64,000 nucleotides of DNA from Ruminococcus sp. (GTDB lineage Bacteria > Bacillota > Clostridia > Oscillospirales > Ruminococcaceae). Made by a program: the position numbers and the translations under genes. The stretch lies in NCBI GenBank assembly GCA_015066785.1, contig SVNT01000003.1, positions 62,001-126,000 on the forward strand, written 5' to 3'. Shown here piece after piece: positions 18,150 to 29,779 of this stretch. Numbering within the stretch: the stretch's first letter is position 1; each line of letters starts with the position of its first letter. The notes beneath the pieces were generated by a model that saw only the letters and a program-made list of their open reading frames with translations, did no database searches and was not told the DNA's origin.

Positions 18150-21100
18150 ATGAAAAGCAACAATCTGCTTTATGGGCGACTTTTGCTGGATTCCGACTTA
18201 TATATAATCAGTGCAGATGAAAAATTCTGCGAGCTTCTCGGCTATACGGCGAATGAATTTGCACTTCATTGCCCGATGTATTACGGTGATATCATAGACC
18301 CCGACGAGAGCGAAGACGAGATGCGCATCATCAGGAATATGCTGAAGAAAAACGCTGTGGCGGTTGTTTCCCATCATATTATGCGCAAGGATTCTGCGCT
18401 GATGTCGGTTGTACTGAATATAGAGGCGATTGAGGACAACACCATTGTCGCAATGATAATCTTCGACTCGCACGAAATCACGAATATGGAATTCAGCCGT
18501 GTATCAACCATTCCGTTCACATACGATTTCCATACCGATGTTGTTCTTTTCTCTAAAGAATACGAGCGCCTTTTCAAGCGTTCACGCCGTATTGAAGATT
18601 TCCGCAAGACCTGTCGTTACAACCCCAATCTTGCCGCTGACAGCTGTGACATTATAGAGAATTTCTTTATGGCTGACAAGGCACAGATTCAGTCGGGGTC
18701 GTTCAATATCTCCCTGCTTGACGCATACGGGGAATACAGGTGGTTCACACTTTCTGTCCGCTGTACCTTTGACAACAAGGGCGCACCGCTGAAATCAACG
18801 GGATTTCTTATGCCTGCGGCAGATGCGGGCGGGAAGCTCTACAACAAGGAAGATATAGGGGATATCGAATACGATACCCCCGGAATATACAAAAAGAACG
18901 CAATGGAAATGCGTGTAAAGCGACAGCTGACATCGGTGTCTGCCGAAAAACCTGCCGCACTTATGCTCATCAAGCTGGATAATATGGTTGAGGTCAATAT
19001 AAAGCTCGGACGCTTTGCCGTTGACACAATCATACACGATTTTCTTTTCAGACTTCTCAGCGACTTCGGGCAGAACATAATCGGACGATTCGGCGGCATC
19101 AATTACGCTATGTACATTGAAAACTGCGGAACTGACGAGGAAGTTTCGGCATGTGCAAAGAAAATCCGTGAGATTATCAGGAATGTTGTGAATGAAACGG
19201 CTTCGCCTGTACCGATAACACTCAGTATCGGTACTGCGATAATCAAAAAGCCCGTGGCGTATCAGGACCTTTACAACTCTGCTGAAGACGCACTTAGCTC
19301 CGCTATCAGTATGGGCGGAAACACCTATATGGTTTACAGCGACAGTATCGAGGGCGAGCGTTTTCTGGACAGCACCGAAAATGCAGAAAACCGTGTTTCC
19401 GAATATGTTACGGGAGATATGTGGTCGTCCTTCATCGACAAGCTGTACAGCGGCGACGACTGGAGCGAATCAATCCGCAACGCTATTGCATTTGTCGGAA
19501 ATATATTCAAGGTCGACAGGATTACAGTCGTTGAAATTCCGGGGAACAAGCACTTTACCCATCGTGTCATTCAGTGGACGAGAGAGGGTGTGAAGAATAC
19601 CTCCGAGATGCTCAGCAAGATGGACATAAGCTCAATGTACTATCTCCTTACAAGAGGAAATTACGACGAAAGCGGCGTAATCTTCTGCTGCTATGATGTA
19701 ATGAAGTACGAGGATATCTATCGTGATATCTTTTCGACTATGGATATACGCTCGTTCGTTCAGTGCCGTATCTATGACGGCGGAACGGTTATCGGCTATA
19801 TCAGTATGGAAGTTGCAAAGGACAGCCGTGTATGGTTCAAGCAGGAAATCGACTTCCTGCGTCTTATGTCAAAGCTCATCGGAAGAAACATCAGTGCCAA
19901 GAATGCGCTTAACACCGTTGAAAAGCTCAACGACCGTATACAGACGGTTATTGACAATGTCGATTCAAGTATTTATGTTATCGACAAGTATAATTTCAAC
20001 ATTCTTTATTACAACGATTCGTTTGCCAAGAAAATCGGGGAAATTCCCGATTCAAAAAGACCGTGCTACGAGCTTATTCACGGGAATAAAGCACCGTGTG
20101 ATTTCTGCCCTCTTGCAGAGCTTGAAGGTTCGCAGGAAAATCAGAATATAAGCATGGTAATGAACAATTTCGGAATATACAAGGAAACTGTCGATGTTAT
20201 CGCTTCCGAAATGCAGTGGGAAAACGCACAGGCGTATATCATCAATATTTCGGAGCATCTTGAAAGTCCCGAGGAAGCCGAACGCCGTAAACAGCAGGAG
20301 CATATAGAAAAGAAATATGCGTTCGTGTACAGTCACTCCTGCGAAACAATCATTGATATCAATGTGGAAAAAGGCAATGTACACTATACTGTTATCCGCA
20401 AGGACGATGACAGTAATTCGGTTGAAAATTATAAGGAAGATGATTATTCCGATTCTTTTGCGAGATGGGTAAGAAAATATGTTCATCCCGACGACAGAAG
20501 AAAAGTGCGTAGTGTTTTCTCGTTTGATGGAATACACAAGAATATCGGACGCAGGAATTTTGAAACAAAGATAGAATACCGATGTGTATATCCCGACGGA
20601 ACTATGCGCTGGAAGGAAGCGCACGGTTTTTACATCGACAGTGATAAATCCTATGTTATTGCCCGTAGTGATATTACCGACAGAAAGCTCGCCGAGGAAG
20701 CGGCAACATTCAACAAGAAGACGCTTTACACAGCAATTTTCAATGTTTACAAAAAGGTTCTTCTTGTAAACCTTACCGATGACGAATATACCATACTCAA
20801 CGCCGATGACAGCGAAGAACTGTACGGCTCATATTCGACATATCTGGATGTCGGAATTGAAAACAGATACCGACCCGAAGATATAGATGAAATCCGTAAA
20901 AAATTCTTCTGCGGAAATCTTCTTGCGGAATTCGAAAACGGTGAAAGCCATGTCGAGTCAGAAACACGCAGATATAACGACGCAGGCGAACTTCATTGGG
21001 TTTCTGTACAGGCAATCAATGTACATAACGATTACGACGATAAGAAGAGAGCGATTGTCCTCATCAGGAATATCGACCAGCAGAAGCAGACGGAGGTAGT

Positions 21101-22277
21101 TCTCCGTGAGGCGTACAACAGCGCCGAAAGTGCAAACAGCGCAAAGTCGGACTTCCTTTCGAGAATGTCGCATGAAATCCGTACGCCGATGAACGCAATC
21201 ATTGGTATGACGCAGATTGCGAAGAACTCACTCGATAATCCCGCACAGGTTTCAAACTGCCTTGACAAGATGGATATTTCAGCGCAGTATCTTCTTTCGC
21301 TCATCAATGATATTCTCGATATGTCACGAATTGAAAGCGGAAAGATGGTTATTGCAAACAACGAATTCGATTTCAGCGGATTTGTTGAGGAAATACGCAC
21401 GCTCATCATTCCGCAGGCGGCAAACAAGGGGCTTGAATTTGACATCGTCACGGAGAATATATCCTCCTCGATGTATATCGGAGACGCAACCCGCATAAAG
21501 CAGGTTATCATCAACCTTATTTCCAACTCGCTCAAGTTTACGAAGCGTGGCGGAAAGATAACCCTCACCATATGCGAAAAGAGCATAGCCGAAGAAAACA
21601 AGGCGATGATAAAGTTCATAGTTGCCGACACGGGAATAGGAATGTCAAAGGACTTCCTCGAAAAGATGTACCGTCCGTTTGAACAGGAATCAGCGTCGAA
21701 TGTCGCAAAAGAACACGGAACAGGTCTCGGACTTGCTATCACCAAGAACCTTGTGTATCTTATGGGCGGACATATCGAAGTAAGAAGTGAGCTGGGCGTA
21801 GGAACGGAATTTGAGATTGAATTCAAGCTCGGCGTTTCGAAGAGCGAAAGCAACAGGAAGAAGCCCGAAAAGACAGGCGACGATTACGACTTCAGCGGAA
21901 AGAACGTGCTTGCGGTTGAAGACAACGAAATCAATATGGAAATCATCTGCGCACTTCTCGAGAGCAAGAATTTCAACGTGGTTTCGGCTGAAAACGGCGT
22001 TGAGGCTGTCAAGAGATTCACAGAGTCGGAAGACGGTTTCTTCGATGTAATCGTTATGGACATCATGATGCCCGTAATGAACGGTCTTGAGGCATCGTCT
22101 GCAATACGTTCGCTCGACAGAACGGACGCAAAGGAAATCCCGATTATCGCAATGACCGCAAACGCTTTTGACGATGATGTTTCAAAGTCAATAGCTCACG
22201 GAATGAACGACCACCTTGCAAAGCCTGTACAGCCCGACAAGCTGTTTGCAACCCTCGGAATGTATCTTGGCTGTTGA
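18150..22277 (+). CDS. Large hybrid histidine kinase with PAS, degenerate GGDEF, GAF-like and receiver domains
   Basis: A 1375-residue soluble hybrid sensor kinase. In order: a PAS domain at about 5-115, a second PAS-like region to about 230, and a GGDEF-like domain at about 245-405 whose signature reads GGINY near 315, so it should not make cyclic di-GMP. A GAF-like region (about 430-600) and further PAS domains (about 620-1000, one holding a CDFCPL cysteine pair) follow. The HisKA domain has His1008 in SHEIRTPMNA, the ATPase domain has ADTGIGMS, and the C-terminal receiver has phospho-acceptor Asp1304 in VMDIMMP. No transmembrane helix is seen. GGGAGGGA precedes the ATG. The output partner is unknown; the divergent diguanylate cyclase is a candidate. 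Confidence 0.93.
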   Translation: MKSNNLLYGRLLLDSDLYIISADEKFCELLGYTANEFALHCPMYYGDIIDPDESEDEMRIIRNMLKKNAVAVVSHHIMRKDSALMSVVLNIEAIEDNTIVAMIIFDSHEITNMEFSRVSTIPFTYDFHTDVVLFSKEYERLFKRSRRIEDFRKTCRYNPNLAADSCDIIENFFMADKAQIQSGSFNISLLDAYGEYRWFTLSVRCTFDNKGAPLKSTGFLMPAADAGGKLYNKEDIGDIEYDTPGIYKKNAMEMRVKRQLTSVSAEKPAALMLIKLDNMVEVNIKLGRFAVDTIIHDFLFRLLSDFGQNIIGRFGGINYAMYIENCGTDEEVSACAKKIREIIRNVVNETASPVPITLSIGTAIIKKPVAYQDLYNSAEDALSSAISMGGNTYMVYSDSIEGERFLDSTENAENRVSEYVTGDMWSSFIDKLYSGDDWSESIRNAIAFVGNIFKVDRITVVEIPGNKHFTHRVIQWTREGVKNTSEMLSKMDISSMYYLLTRGNYDESGVIFCCYDVMKYEDIYRDIFSTMDIRSFVQCRIYDGGTVIGYISMEVAKDSRVWFKQEIDFLRLMSKLIGRNISAKNALNTVEKLNDRIQTVIDNVDSSIYVIDKYNFNILYYNDSFAKKIGEIPDSKRPCYELIHGNKAPCDFCPLAELEGSQENQNISMVMNNFGIYKETVDVIASEMQWENAQAYIINISEHLESPEEAERRKQQEHIEKKYAFVYSHSCETIIDINVEKGNVHYTVIRKDDDSNSVENYKEDDYSDSFARWVRKYVHPDDRRKVRSVFSFDGIHKNIGRRNFETKIEYRCVYPDGTMRWKEAHGFYIDSDKSYVIARSDITDRKLAEEAATFNKKTLYTAIFNVYKKVLLVNLTDDEYTILNADDSEELYGSYSTYLDVGIENRYRPEDIDEIRKKFFCGNLLAEFENGESHVESETRRYNDAGELHWVSVQAINVHNDYDDKKRAIVLIRNIDQQKQTEVVLREAYNSAESANSAKSDFLSRMSHEIRTPMNAIIGMTQIAKNSLDNPAQVSNCLDKMDISAQYLLSLINDILDMSRIESGKMVIANNEFDFSGFVEEIRTLIIPQAANKGLEFDIVTENISSSMYIGDATRIKQVIINLISNSLKFTKRGGKITLTICEKSIAEENKAMIKFIVADTGIGMSKDFLEKMYRPFEQESASNVAKEHGTGLGLAITKNLVYLMGGHIEVRSELGVGTEFEIEFKLGVSKSESNRKKPEKTGDDYDFSGKNVLAVEDNEINMEIICALLESKNFNVVSAENGVEAVKRFTESEDGFFDVIVMDIMMPVMNGLEASSAIRSLDRTDAKEIPIIAMTANAFDDDVSKSIAHGMNDHLAKPVQPDKLFATLGMYLGC

Positions 22278-22332
22278 CATTCGGATTCTGAAGGAATATA
22301 ATTATTTTATTATCAATCTGGAGGTGTCATAA

Positions 22333-23154
22333 TTGACAAACATTTTCAATCAGGTTTCAGGAACATTTATGGGAATCTGGGCAAGAATCACAGGCTTTAT
22401 GCCGACGCTTTTGTTCGCACTTGCTATATTTATCGCAGGTATAATCGTTGCAAATCTTATGCTTAAAGCATCAAAGAAGGGCCTCGAAAAGAGCAAACTC
22501 GACGCATCTGCGCACGGCTTTCTTCTTGCGATAATCAAGGTTGCGCTTTACCTTGTCGTTATCGTTTCGGCACTTTCATCACTCGGTGCAGACCTTTCAT
22601 CTGTTGTTACTATTATCGGTGCGGCAGGTCTTGCAGTAGGTCTTGCACTTCAGAACAGCCTTTCAAACGTTGCAGGCGGATTTATCATTCTGTTTACAAA
22701 GCCTTTCAAGAAGGGCGACTACATCGACAGTTGTGGCGTCAGCGGTCTTGTTGAGGAAATCTCAATCCTTTCCACAACACTCAAGACACTTGACAATAAG
22801 GTTGTCCGTATTCCTAACGGAATGCTCTCGTCTTCGACTATCGTGAACTACAACGACGAGCCTCTCCGCCGTCTTGATGTTGAAATCCCCATCGCTTACG
22901 ATGCGGATTACAAGAAGGCAGAGAAGATTATCCTCGATGTTGCGGCAAGAATGGAATGTGCAGAGAAAGACCCTGCTCCCTTTGCGAGAGTTACGGCATT
23001 CGGCCCTAACGGCGTGGTTATCACAGCGAAAATCTGGGTCAAGGAAAATCTCTACTGGGATCTCAACAGCGATTTCCTTGAGGCTGTAAAGGACGAATTC
23101 GACAAGGAAAAAATTCAGATTACATACTCACAGATTATTGTACACAAGGCGTAG
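22333..23154 (+). CDS. mscS: MscS family mechanosensitive ion channel
   Basis: Small-conductance mechanosensitive channel that releases solutes on hypo-osmotic shock. Three hydrophobic segments occupy the first 110 residues. The pore helix reads GLAVGLALQNSLSNVAGG, followed by the beta domain (PFKKGDYID) and RIPNGMLSSSTIVNY. The length of 273 residues is typical. The start is TTG: GGAGGTG lies 7 bases upstream and no better start is present. It is 55 bases after the hybrid kinase and may be read from the same message. Confidence 0.95.
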   Translation: MTNIFNQVSGTFMGIWARITGFMPTLLFALAIFIAGIIVANLMLKASKKGLEKSKLDASAHGFLLAIIKVALYLVVIVSALSSLGADLSSVVTIIGAAGLAVGLALQNSLSNVAGGFIILFTKPFKKGDYIDSCGVSGLVEEISILSTTLKTLDNKVVRIPNGMLSSSTIVNYNDEPLRRLDVEIPIAYDADYKKAEKIILDVAARMECAEKDPAPFARVTAFGPNGVVITAKIWVKENLYWDLNSDFLEAVKDEFDKEKIQITYSQIIVHKA

Positions 23155-23183
23155 GCGAGCTGCTTACTTATAGTTATAAAAAA

Positions 23184-23222
23184 GAAAAGCATTCCCGTTT
23201 TACAGGGAATGCTTTTTGTTTT
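23184..23222 (+). terminator. Terminator between mscS and dapB (convergent)
   Basis: AGCATTCCC and GGGAATGCT form a stem around an 8-base loop, with a T-rich tail on the plus side and As on the other, so it can stop both mscS and dapB transcripts. Confidence 0.88.
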
Positions 23223-23983
23223 TACTTCGCCTCGGAAATAAGGTCGGACATTGTGTATAATCCGCTTTTCTTTCCGTGCATGAATACCGCCGCATTTACG
23301 GAGCCTACTGCGAAAACTTCCTTCGACGATGCCTGATGCGAGAGTGTGATTACCTCGTCACGACCTGCGAAAATGACATCATGCTCTCCGACAATTGTGC
23401 CGCCACGGATTGCGTGGATTCCGATTTCGTTCTTCTCACGCTTTTTGCGCTGTGAGTGTCTGTCGTAGGTGTACTGCATCTTGTTGTCAAGGGTTTCGTT
23501 TATTGCATTTGCGAGCATTATTGCCGTTCCGCTCGGAGCGTCTATCTTCTGGTTGTGGTGTTTTTCGACGATTTCAATGTCGAACTGTTCACCGAGGATT
23601 GCCGTCGCTCTTTTTGCGAGGTCAACAAGAAGATTTATTCCGAGAGAAAGGTTGAATGTGAAGAAAACGGGGATTTGTTCCGCCGCTTTTTTTATCGAGG
23701 CAATTTGCTCGTCGGTGTATCCCGTTGTTGCAAGAACGAGAGGAGTACCCGTAGAAAGCGCGTATCCGAGAATGCTTTCAAGCACCGACGGATGTGAAAA
23801 GTCGATGATGACATCGGGCTTTGCGGGGAGGTCCGAAACTGAGGATACAATCGGGAAATCCGCATACTGTTCGGTGTTGAGGTCGATACCTGCGATAACA
23901 TCACAGTCCTCTCTTGCGGAAATCACATTGTAAATCACCCTGCCCATTTTTCCGTTGGCACCGCTGATTGCTATGTGTGTCAT
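23222..23983 (-). CDS. dapB: 4-hydroxy-tetrahydrodipicolinate reductase
   Basis: NAD(P)H-dependent reductase of the diaminopimelate/lysine pathway. It has the nucleotide-binding motif GANGKMG and the catalytic signature EKHHNQKIDAPSGTA. The second ATG (23983) is preferred because AAGGA is 9 bases before it but abuts the ATG at 23992. It is the last gene of the asd-dapA-dapB operon, 12 bases after dapA, and should fall under the lysine riboswitch. Confidence 0.96.
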   Translation of the reverse strand: MTHIAISGANGKMGRVIYNVISAREDCDVIAGIDLNTEQYADFPIVSSVSDLPAKPDVIIDFSHPSVLESILGYALSTGTPLVLATTGYTDEQIASIKKAAEQIPVFFTFNLSLGINLLVDLAKRATAILGEQFDIEIVEKHHNQKIDAPSGTAIMLANAINETLDNKMQYTYDRHSQRKKREKNEIGIHAIRGGTIVGEHDVIFAGRDEVITLSHQASSKEVFAVGSVNAAVFMHGKKSGLYTMSDLISEAK

Positions 23984-23995
23984 TTTTATCATTCC

Positions 23996-24886
23996 TTACT
24001 TAATTAATCCGAAAGGTCTCATAGCGTCTGCAATCTTCTCGACATTTGCCTTTGTTGTCGGGCAGAGGGGAAGACGCATTGTGTTCTTGCACATTCCCAT
24101 AAGGTTGAGTGCTTCCTTTACGGGTATGGGATTTACATCGCAGAAAAGACTGTTCATAAGGTCAAGATACTTTATCTGGAGCTTTCCTGCCGTTGCAAAA
24201 TCGTTGTCAAGGCAGTACTGGCAGAGGTCGTGTGTTTCCTTCGGCATAATGTTTGAAATTACCGAAATTACGCCCTTTCCGCCGATTGACATTACGGGAA
24301 CTGTCATTCCGTCGTCACCGCTGTAAACATCAAGGTCGTCACCGCAGGCTTCGATTATCTTCGAGAAGTAATTGATGTTTCCGCCTGCTTCCTTTACAGC
24401 CACGATGTTGGGGTGCTTTGAAAGTGTAACGAATGTATCTATTGCGATGTTCACGCCTGTTCTTCCCGGAATGTTGTAGAGCATTACGGGAATGTTGATA
24501 GCGTCTGCAATTGCTGTGAAGTGTGCAACAAGTCCGTTCTGTGAGGTCTTGTTGTAGTAGGGCGAAACTACGAGAACAGCGTCAGCGCCGAGTGCTTCTG
24601 CTGTCTTTGAAAGCTCGATAGCGTAAGCCGTGTCGTTGCTTCCTGTGCCTGCGATTACGGGAACTCTCTTGTTCACACGCTCAACGCAGTAACGGATTGT
24701 TTCCTTGTGTTCATCATCCGACATTGTTGACGCTTCGCCTGTTGTTCCGCAAACAATGATAGCGTCGGTGCCGTTTTCTATCTGGAAGTCGATAAGGCGT
24801 CCGAAAGCGTCGAAATCAATCGTGCCGTCGTCGTTCATCGGGGTTACGATTGCAACGCCTGCGCCTGTGAAAATAGTCTTTTTCAT
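23996..24886 (-). CDS. dapA: 4-hydroxy-tetrahydrodipicolinate synthase
   Basis: Condenses pyruvate with aspartate semialdehyde, the committed step to diaminopimelate and lysine. Signatures: VCGTTGEASTMSDDEH, the Tyr-containing LYNIPGRTGVN and the Schiff-base Lys in AVKEAGG. The second ATG, giving MKKTIFTG, is chosen because AGGAG abuts the upstream ATG (24895) but is about 10 bases from this one. It sits between asd and dapB in one operon. Confidence 0.96.
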   Translation of the reverse strand: MKKTIFTGAGVAIVTPMNDDGTIDFDAFGRLIDFQIENGTDAIIVCGTTGEASTMSDDEHKETIRYCVERVNKRVPVIAGTGSNDTAYAIELSKTAEALGADAVLVVSPYYNKTSQNGLVAHFTAIADAINIPVMLYNIPGRTGVNIAIDTFVTLSKHPNIVAVKEAGGNINYFSKIIEACGDDLDVYSGDDGMTVPVMSIGGKGVISVISNIMPKETHDLCQYCLDNDFATAGKLQIKYLDLMNSLFCDVNPIPVKEALNLMGMCKNTMRLPLCPTTKANVEKIADAMRPFGLIK

Positions 24887-24918
24887 GGGTTCCATTCTCC
24901 TTTTTTACGGATTATGAA

Positions 24919-25998
24919 TTAGTCGAAATATCCCTTTGCAGCGAGGAGCTCAGCCATAAGAACTCCGCCACCTGCGGCACCTCTGAGAGTGTTGTGTGAA
25001 AGACATACGAACTTGTAGTCGTACTGTGAGTCTTCACGGAGACGACCGATGGATACAGCCATTCCGTTTTCCATATCTCTGTCGAGCTTTGCCTGGGGAC
25101 GATTTTCTTCTTCAAAGTAGTTGAGGAACTGCTTGGGTGCGAGAGGAAGCTCAAGCTCCTGAGGCTCGCCCTTGAATTCAGCCCAGATTTTCTTGATTTC
25201 TTCAATAGAGGGTTTGTTTTCGAAGGTTACGAATACAGCGGCTGTGTGTCCGTTTGAAACGGGAACACGGAGGCACTGTGTTGTGATTGAGATTTCACTT
25301 TCGTTGACGATTTTTCCGTCAACAACCTTACCCCATACCTTGAGGGGTTCTTTTTCTGACTTTTCTTCTTCACCGCCGATGAAGGGGATGAGGTTGTCTA
25401 CCATTTCAGGCCATGTTTCGAATGTCTTTCCTGCGCCTGAAATTGCCTGGTATGTGCAGGCAAGGACCTTCTTGATTCCGAACTTTCTGAGAGGTGTGAG
25501 TGCGGGAACATAGCTCTGGATTGAGCAGTTTGACTTAACTGCGATAAATCCACGCTTTGTACCGAGACGCTTCTTCTGTGTTTCGATAACTGCTGCGTGG
25601 TCAGGGTTGATTTCGGGTACCATCATCGGTACATCGTCAACGCCTCTGTTAGCGGAGTTGTTTGAGATAACGGGGCATTCAGCCTTTGCGTATGCTTCTT
25701 CAAGAGCCTTGATTTCATCCTTCTTCATATCTACTGCGCAGAATACGAAATCAACCTGTGATGTGATTTCCTTGATGTCTGCTGTTGCGTCGTAGATTAC
25801 GAGGTTCTTCATTGATTCGGGCATCGGAACATCCATTGCCCAGCGGTTTCCTACTGCTTCAGCGTATGTCTTGCCTTTTGAACGGGGGCTTGCTGCAAGA
25901 ACCTTTACATTGAACCAGGGGTGATTTTCAAGGAGGATAGCAAAACGCTGTCCTACCATTCCTGTTGCGCCGATGATACCTACATTGTACTGTTTCAT
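24919..25998 (-). CDS. asd: Aspartate-semialdehyde dehydrogenase
   Basis: Reduces aspartyl phosphate to aspartate semialdehyde, the branch point to lysine, threonine and methionine. It has an N-terminal GATGMVGQRF nucleotide site, the catalytic Cys in KSNCSIQSY and QAISGAGKT. The 359-residue sequence, with NNSANRG and a long LRRED-like C-terminal segment, matches the archaeal/fungal-type branch of the family rather than the E. coli type. It is the first gene after the lysine riboswitch. Confidence 0.94.
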   Translation of the reverse strand: MKQYNVGIIGATGMVGQRFAILLENHPWFNVKVLAASPRSKGKTYAEAVGNRWAMDVPMPESMKNLVIYDATADIKEITSQVDFVFCAVDMKKDEIKALEEAYAKAECPVISNNSANRGVDDVPMMVPEINPDHAAVIETQKKRLGTKRGFIAVKSNCSIQSYVPALTPLRKFGIKKVLACTYQAISGAGKTFETWPEMVDNLIPFIGGEEEKSEKEPLKVWGKVVDGKIVNESEISITTQCLRVPVSNGHTAAVFVTFENKPSIEEIKKIWAEFKGEPQELELPLAPKQFLNYFEEENRPQAKLDRDMENGMAVSIGRLREDSQYDYKFVCLSHNTLRGAAGGGVLMAELLAAKGYFD

Positions 25999-26050
25999 AT
26001 TTTTTTCTCCTTTTCGAAAAATATTTGTTGTCTGTCGATTTTTTATAAAA

Positions 26051-26077
26051 AATAAAAAAACCGATTGAAAATCGGTT
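26051..26077 (-). terminator. Riboswitch-controlled terminator before asd
   Basis: On the minus strand AACCGATT, a 3-base loop and AATCGGTT are followed by TTTTTTTATT. It lies between the lysine aptamer and asd. An upstream CCGATT copy at about 26112-26117 could pair with AATCGG instead, which would act as an anti-terminator. Confidence 0.82.
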
Positions 26078-26129
26078 CATCATACTGTATAATAGAAATG
26101 CTGACATATTAATCGGAATTTTAATATGT

Positions 26130-26293
26130 GATAGCTCTCCATCAAAGTATGATGACAATTATATACCTGTTCGATATATAATCAGGAACGACTTTGCCGT
26201 GCCGTATCCTTCGGCGGAATTGCCTTTCCCGTTCAGCTTTGATGAGTTGGCACTCTGGCTGAGGGTACTTATCGCATCCGCGACCTCTATCCT
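26130..26293 (-). promoter_or_regulatory. Lysine riboswitch (L box)
   Basis: Read on the minus strand, this leader contains the conserved L-box blocks in order: GGATAGAGGTCGCGGATGC with AAGTA, then GCTGAACGGGAAAGGC, CCGCCGAAGGA, TTGTCATCATAC and TTGATGGAGAGCTATC. The 5' GATAG pairs with the 3' CTATC to close the aptamer. A terminator hairpin follows before asd. Lysine binding should end transcription and shut down asd-dapA-dapB. The assignment rests on motif order and the downstream genes; a covariance-model scan was not run. Confidence 0.93.
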
Positions 26294-26300
26294 AAAAAAT

Positions 26301-26329
26301 ATAATATCACTTTTATTATTGCCTGTCAA
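26301..26329 (-). promoter_or_regulatory. Promoter of the lysine-riboswitch operon
   Basis: On the minus strand, perfect TTGACA (26324-26329), a 17-base spacer and TATTAT (26301-26306) lie directly before the riboswitch. Confidence 0.75.
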
Positions 26330-26359
26330 CAGCTATTTTAATTATTTTGGGAGAAAAAT

Positions 26360-28565
<2,206 letters not shown>

Positions 28566-28589
28566 AATTTTTGCAAAGGAGAAAAAACA

Positions 28590-29234
28590 ATGAAAAAATT
28601 AGTTATATTCGACCTCGACGGAACACTCCTCAACTCGCTTTCCGATTTGGCGGAGGCTACAAACTTCGCACTTGAAAAACACGGTTTTCCTCAGCACGAG
28701 CTTTGTAAGTTCAATTATTTCGTAGGAAACGGCGTGGTCAAGCTTATTGAAAGAGCACTCCCCGAGAATAAGCGTGACGAAGAAACACTCAACGCAGTGC
28801 TTGCCGATTTCAAGGAGTATTATGCCGTTCACAGCGACGATTCGACGAATGTATATGACGGAATAAAGGAAACGCTTTCGGCACTTCACGATAAGGGAGT
28901 AAAGCTTGCAGTTGCGACAAACAAACCCGATGAATTCACAAAGCCACTCATCAGCGAAATTTTCGGGGAGCTTTTTGACTGCGTACAGGGAAGTGTTCCC
29001 GAGCTTGCGCCGAAGCCCGACCCCGCAATCGCACTTGCGATTATGAAAACCCTCGGGATTTCCCCCGAAGACGCACTTTTTGTCGGCGATACAAACATCG
29101 ATATAAAGACGGGAAAATCCGCAGGGATTGAAACCGTAGGCTGTCTCTGGGGTTACCGCACAAGAGAAGAACTCACCGAGGCGGGTGCTGAGCATATAAT
29201 CGAAACCCCGTCGGAGATTGTCGGACTTGTATAA
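28590..29234 (+). CDS. HAD family phosphatase, phosphoglycolate phosphatase-like
   Basis: A 214-residue HAD hydrolase with nucleophile and acid/base aspartates in FDLDGTLLNS, motif II as AVATNK and motif IV in FVGDTNID. The helical cap between the first two motifs matches the Gph/PGP subfamily. The substrate could be 2-phosphoglycolate or another small phosphate ester. GGAGAA precedes the ATG. It follows tgt after 24 bases and ends at a strong terminator. Confidence 0.9.
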   Translation: MKKLVIFDLDGTLLNSLSDLAEATNFALEKHGFPQHELCKFNYFVGNGVVKLIERALPENKRDEETLNAVLADFKEYYAVHSDDSTNVYDGIKETLSALHDKGVKLAVATNKPDEFTKPLISEIFGELFDCVQGSVPELAPKPDPAIALAIMKTLGISPEDALFVGDTNIDIKTGKSAGIETVGCLWGYRTREELTEAGAEHIIETPSEIVGLV

Positions 29235-29239
29235 TAAAA

Positions 29240-29278
29240 ATACCCCGTATCTGTGAAAGATACGGGGTTGTTTTTTAT
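29240..29278 (+). terminator. Intrinsic terminator after the HAD gene
   Basis: ACCCCGTATCT and AGATACGGGGT form a perfect 11-bp stem with a 5-base loop, followed by TGTTTTTTAT. Confidence 0.92.
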
Positions 29279-29281
29279 CAA

Positions 29282-29713
29282 TTAAAGAAGTTCTTCAAAT
29301 CTCTTGTAGATGTTTTCGGAGAAATCCTTGTAAAGCTGTGTTGCAATTGTGAGGAACAGCTTTGCGTCGAATTTATCCTCTTCGGAAATGTACGAGAATG
29401 TGAAGAAAAGGTCGTCTTCCTTGCTGATTGAATATTTGCATATTCTGTTCGAAAGGTTAAGCTCGTTCATAAGTTCAAGAATTTTACCTCTTGTTCTTTT
29501 CTTTTCAACTGTTCCGAATATTACCATGCAGTCGTTGTAGATAGACTTGTCCATCTTGAAAAGAATCTGAGATGGAACATGCTCGTTCATTCTCTGGATT
29601 GAACGGAAGACAACATCATTTTCTGTCATTCTGAATTCAAATATGCGGTCGAGCTTTGTTTCCTGCAGAACCTCCATAAACTGGTCTTTTTTCTTGTTTA
29701 CGATAATGTCCAT
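29282..29713 (-). CDS. Unknown protein, possibly YbjN-like
   Basis: A 143-residue protein that starts after AGGAGG. It has a mixed alpha/beta pattern and a repeated SYI/KYSI strand region (ICKYSISKEDDLFFTFSYIS) ending in a helix. This pattern is reminiscent of the YbjN/TY3-chaperone fold, but I cannot confirm the family. No signal peptide, membrane helix or catalytic motif is seen. A promoter of its own (TTGATT, 16 bases, TATAAT near 29756-29783) lies upstream, so it need not share a message with dnaI. Confidence 0.6.
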   Translation of the reverse strand: MDIIVNKKKDQFMEVLQETKLDRIFEFRMTENDVVFRSIQRMNEHVPSQILFKMDKSIYNDCMVIFGTVEKKRTRGKILELMNELNLSNRICKYSISKEDDLFFTFSYISEEDKFDAKLFLTIATQLYKDFSENIYKRFEELL

Positions 29714-29779
29714 ATATATTTCCTCCTGTATAAGCAGTATTTGTCAATACGGTAATTATACCATAAGCTGATGTGATAA

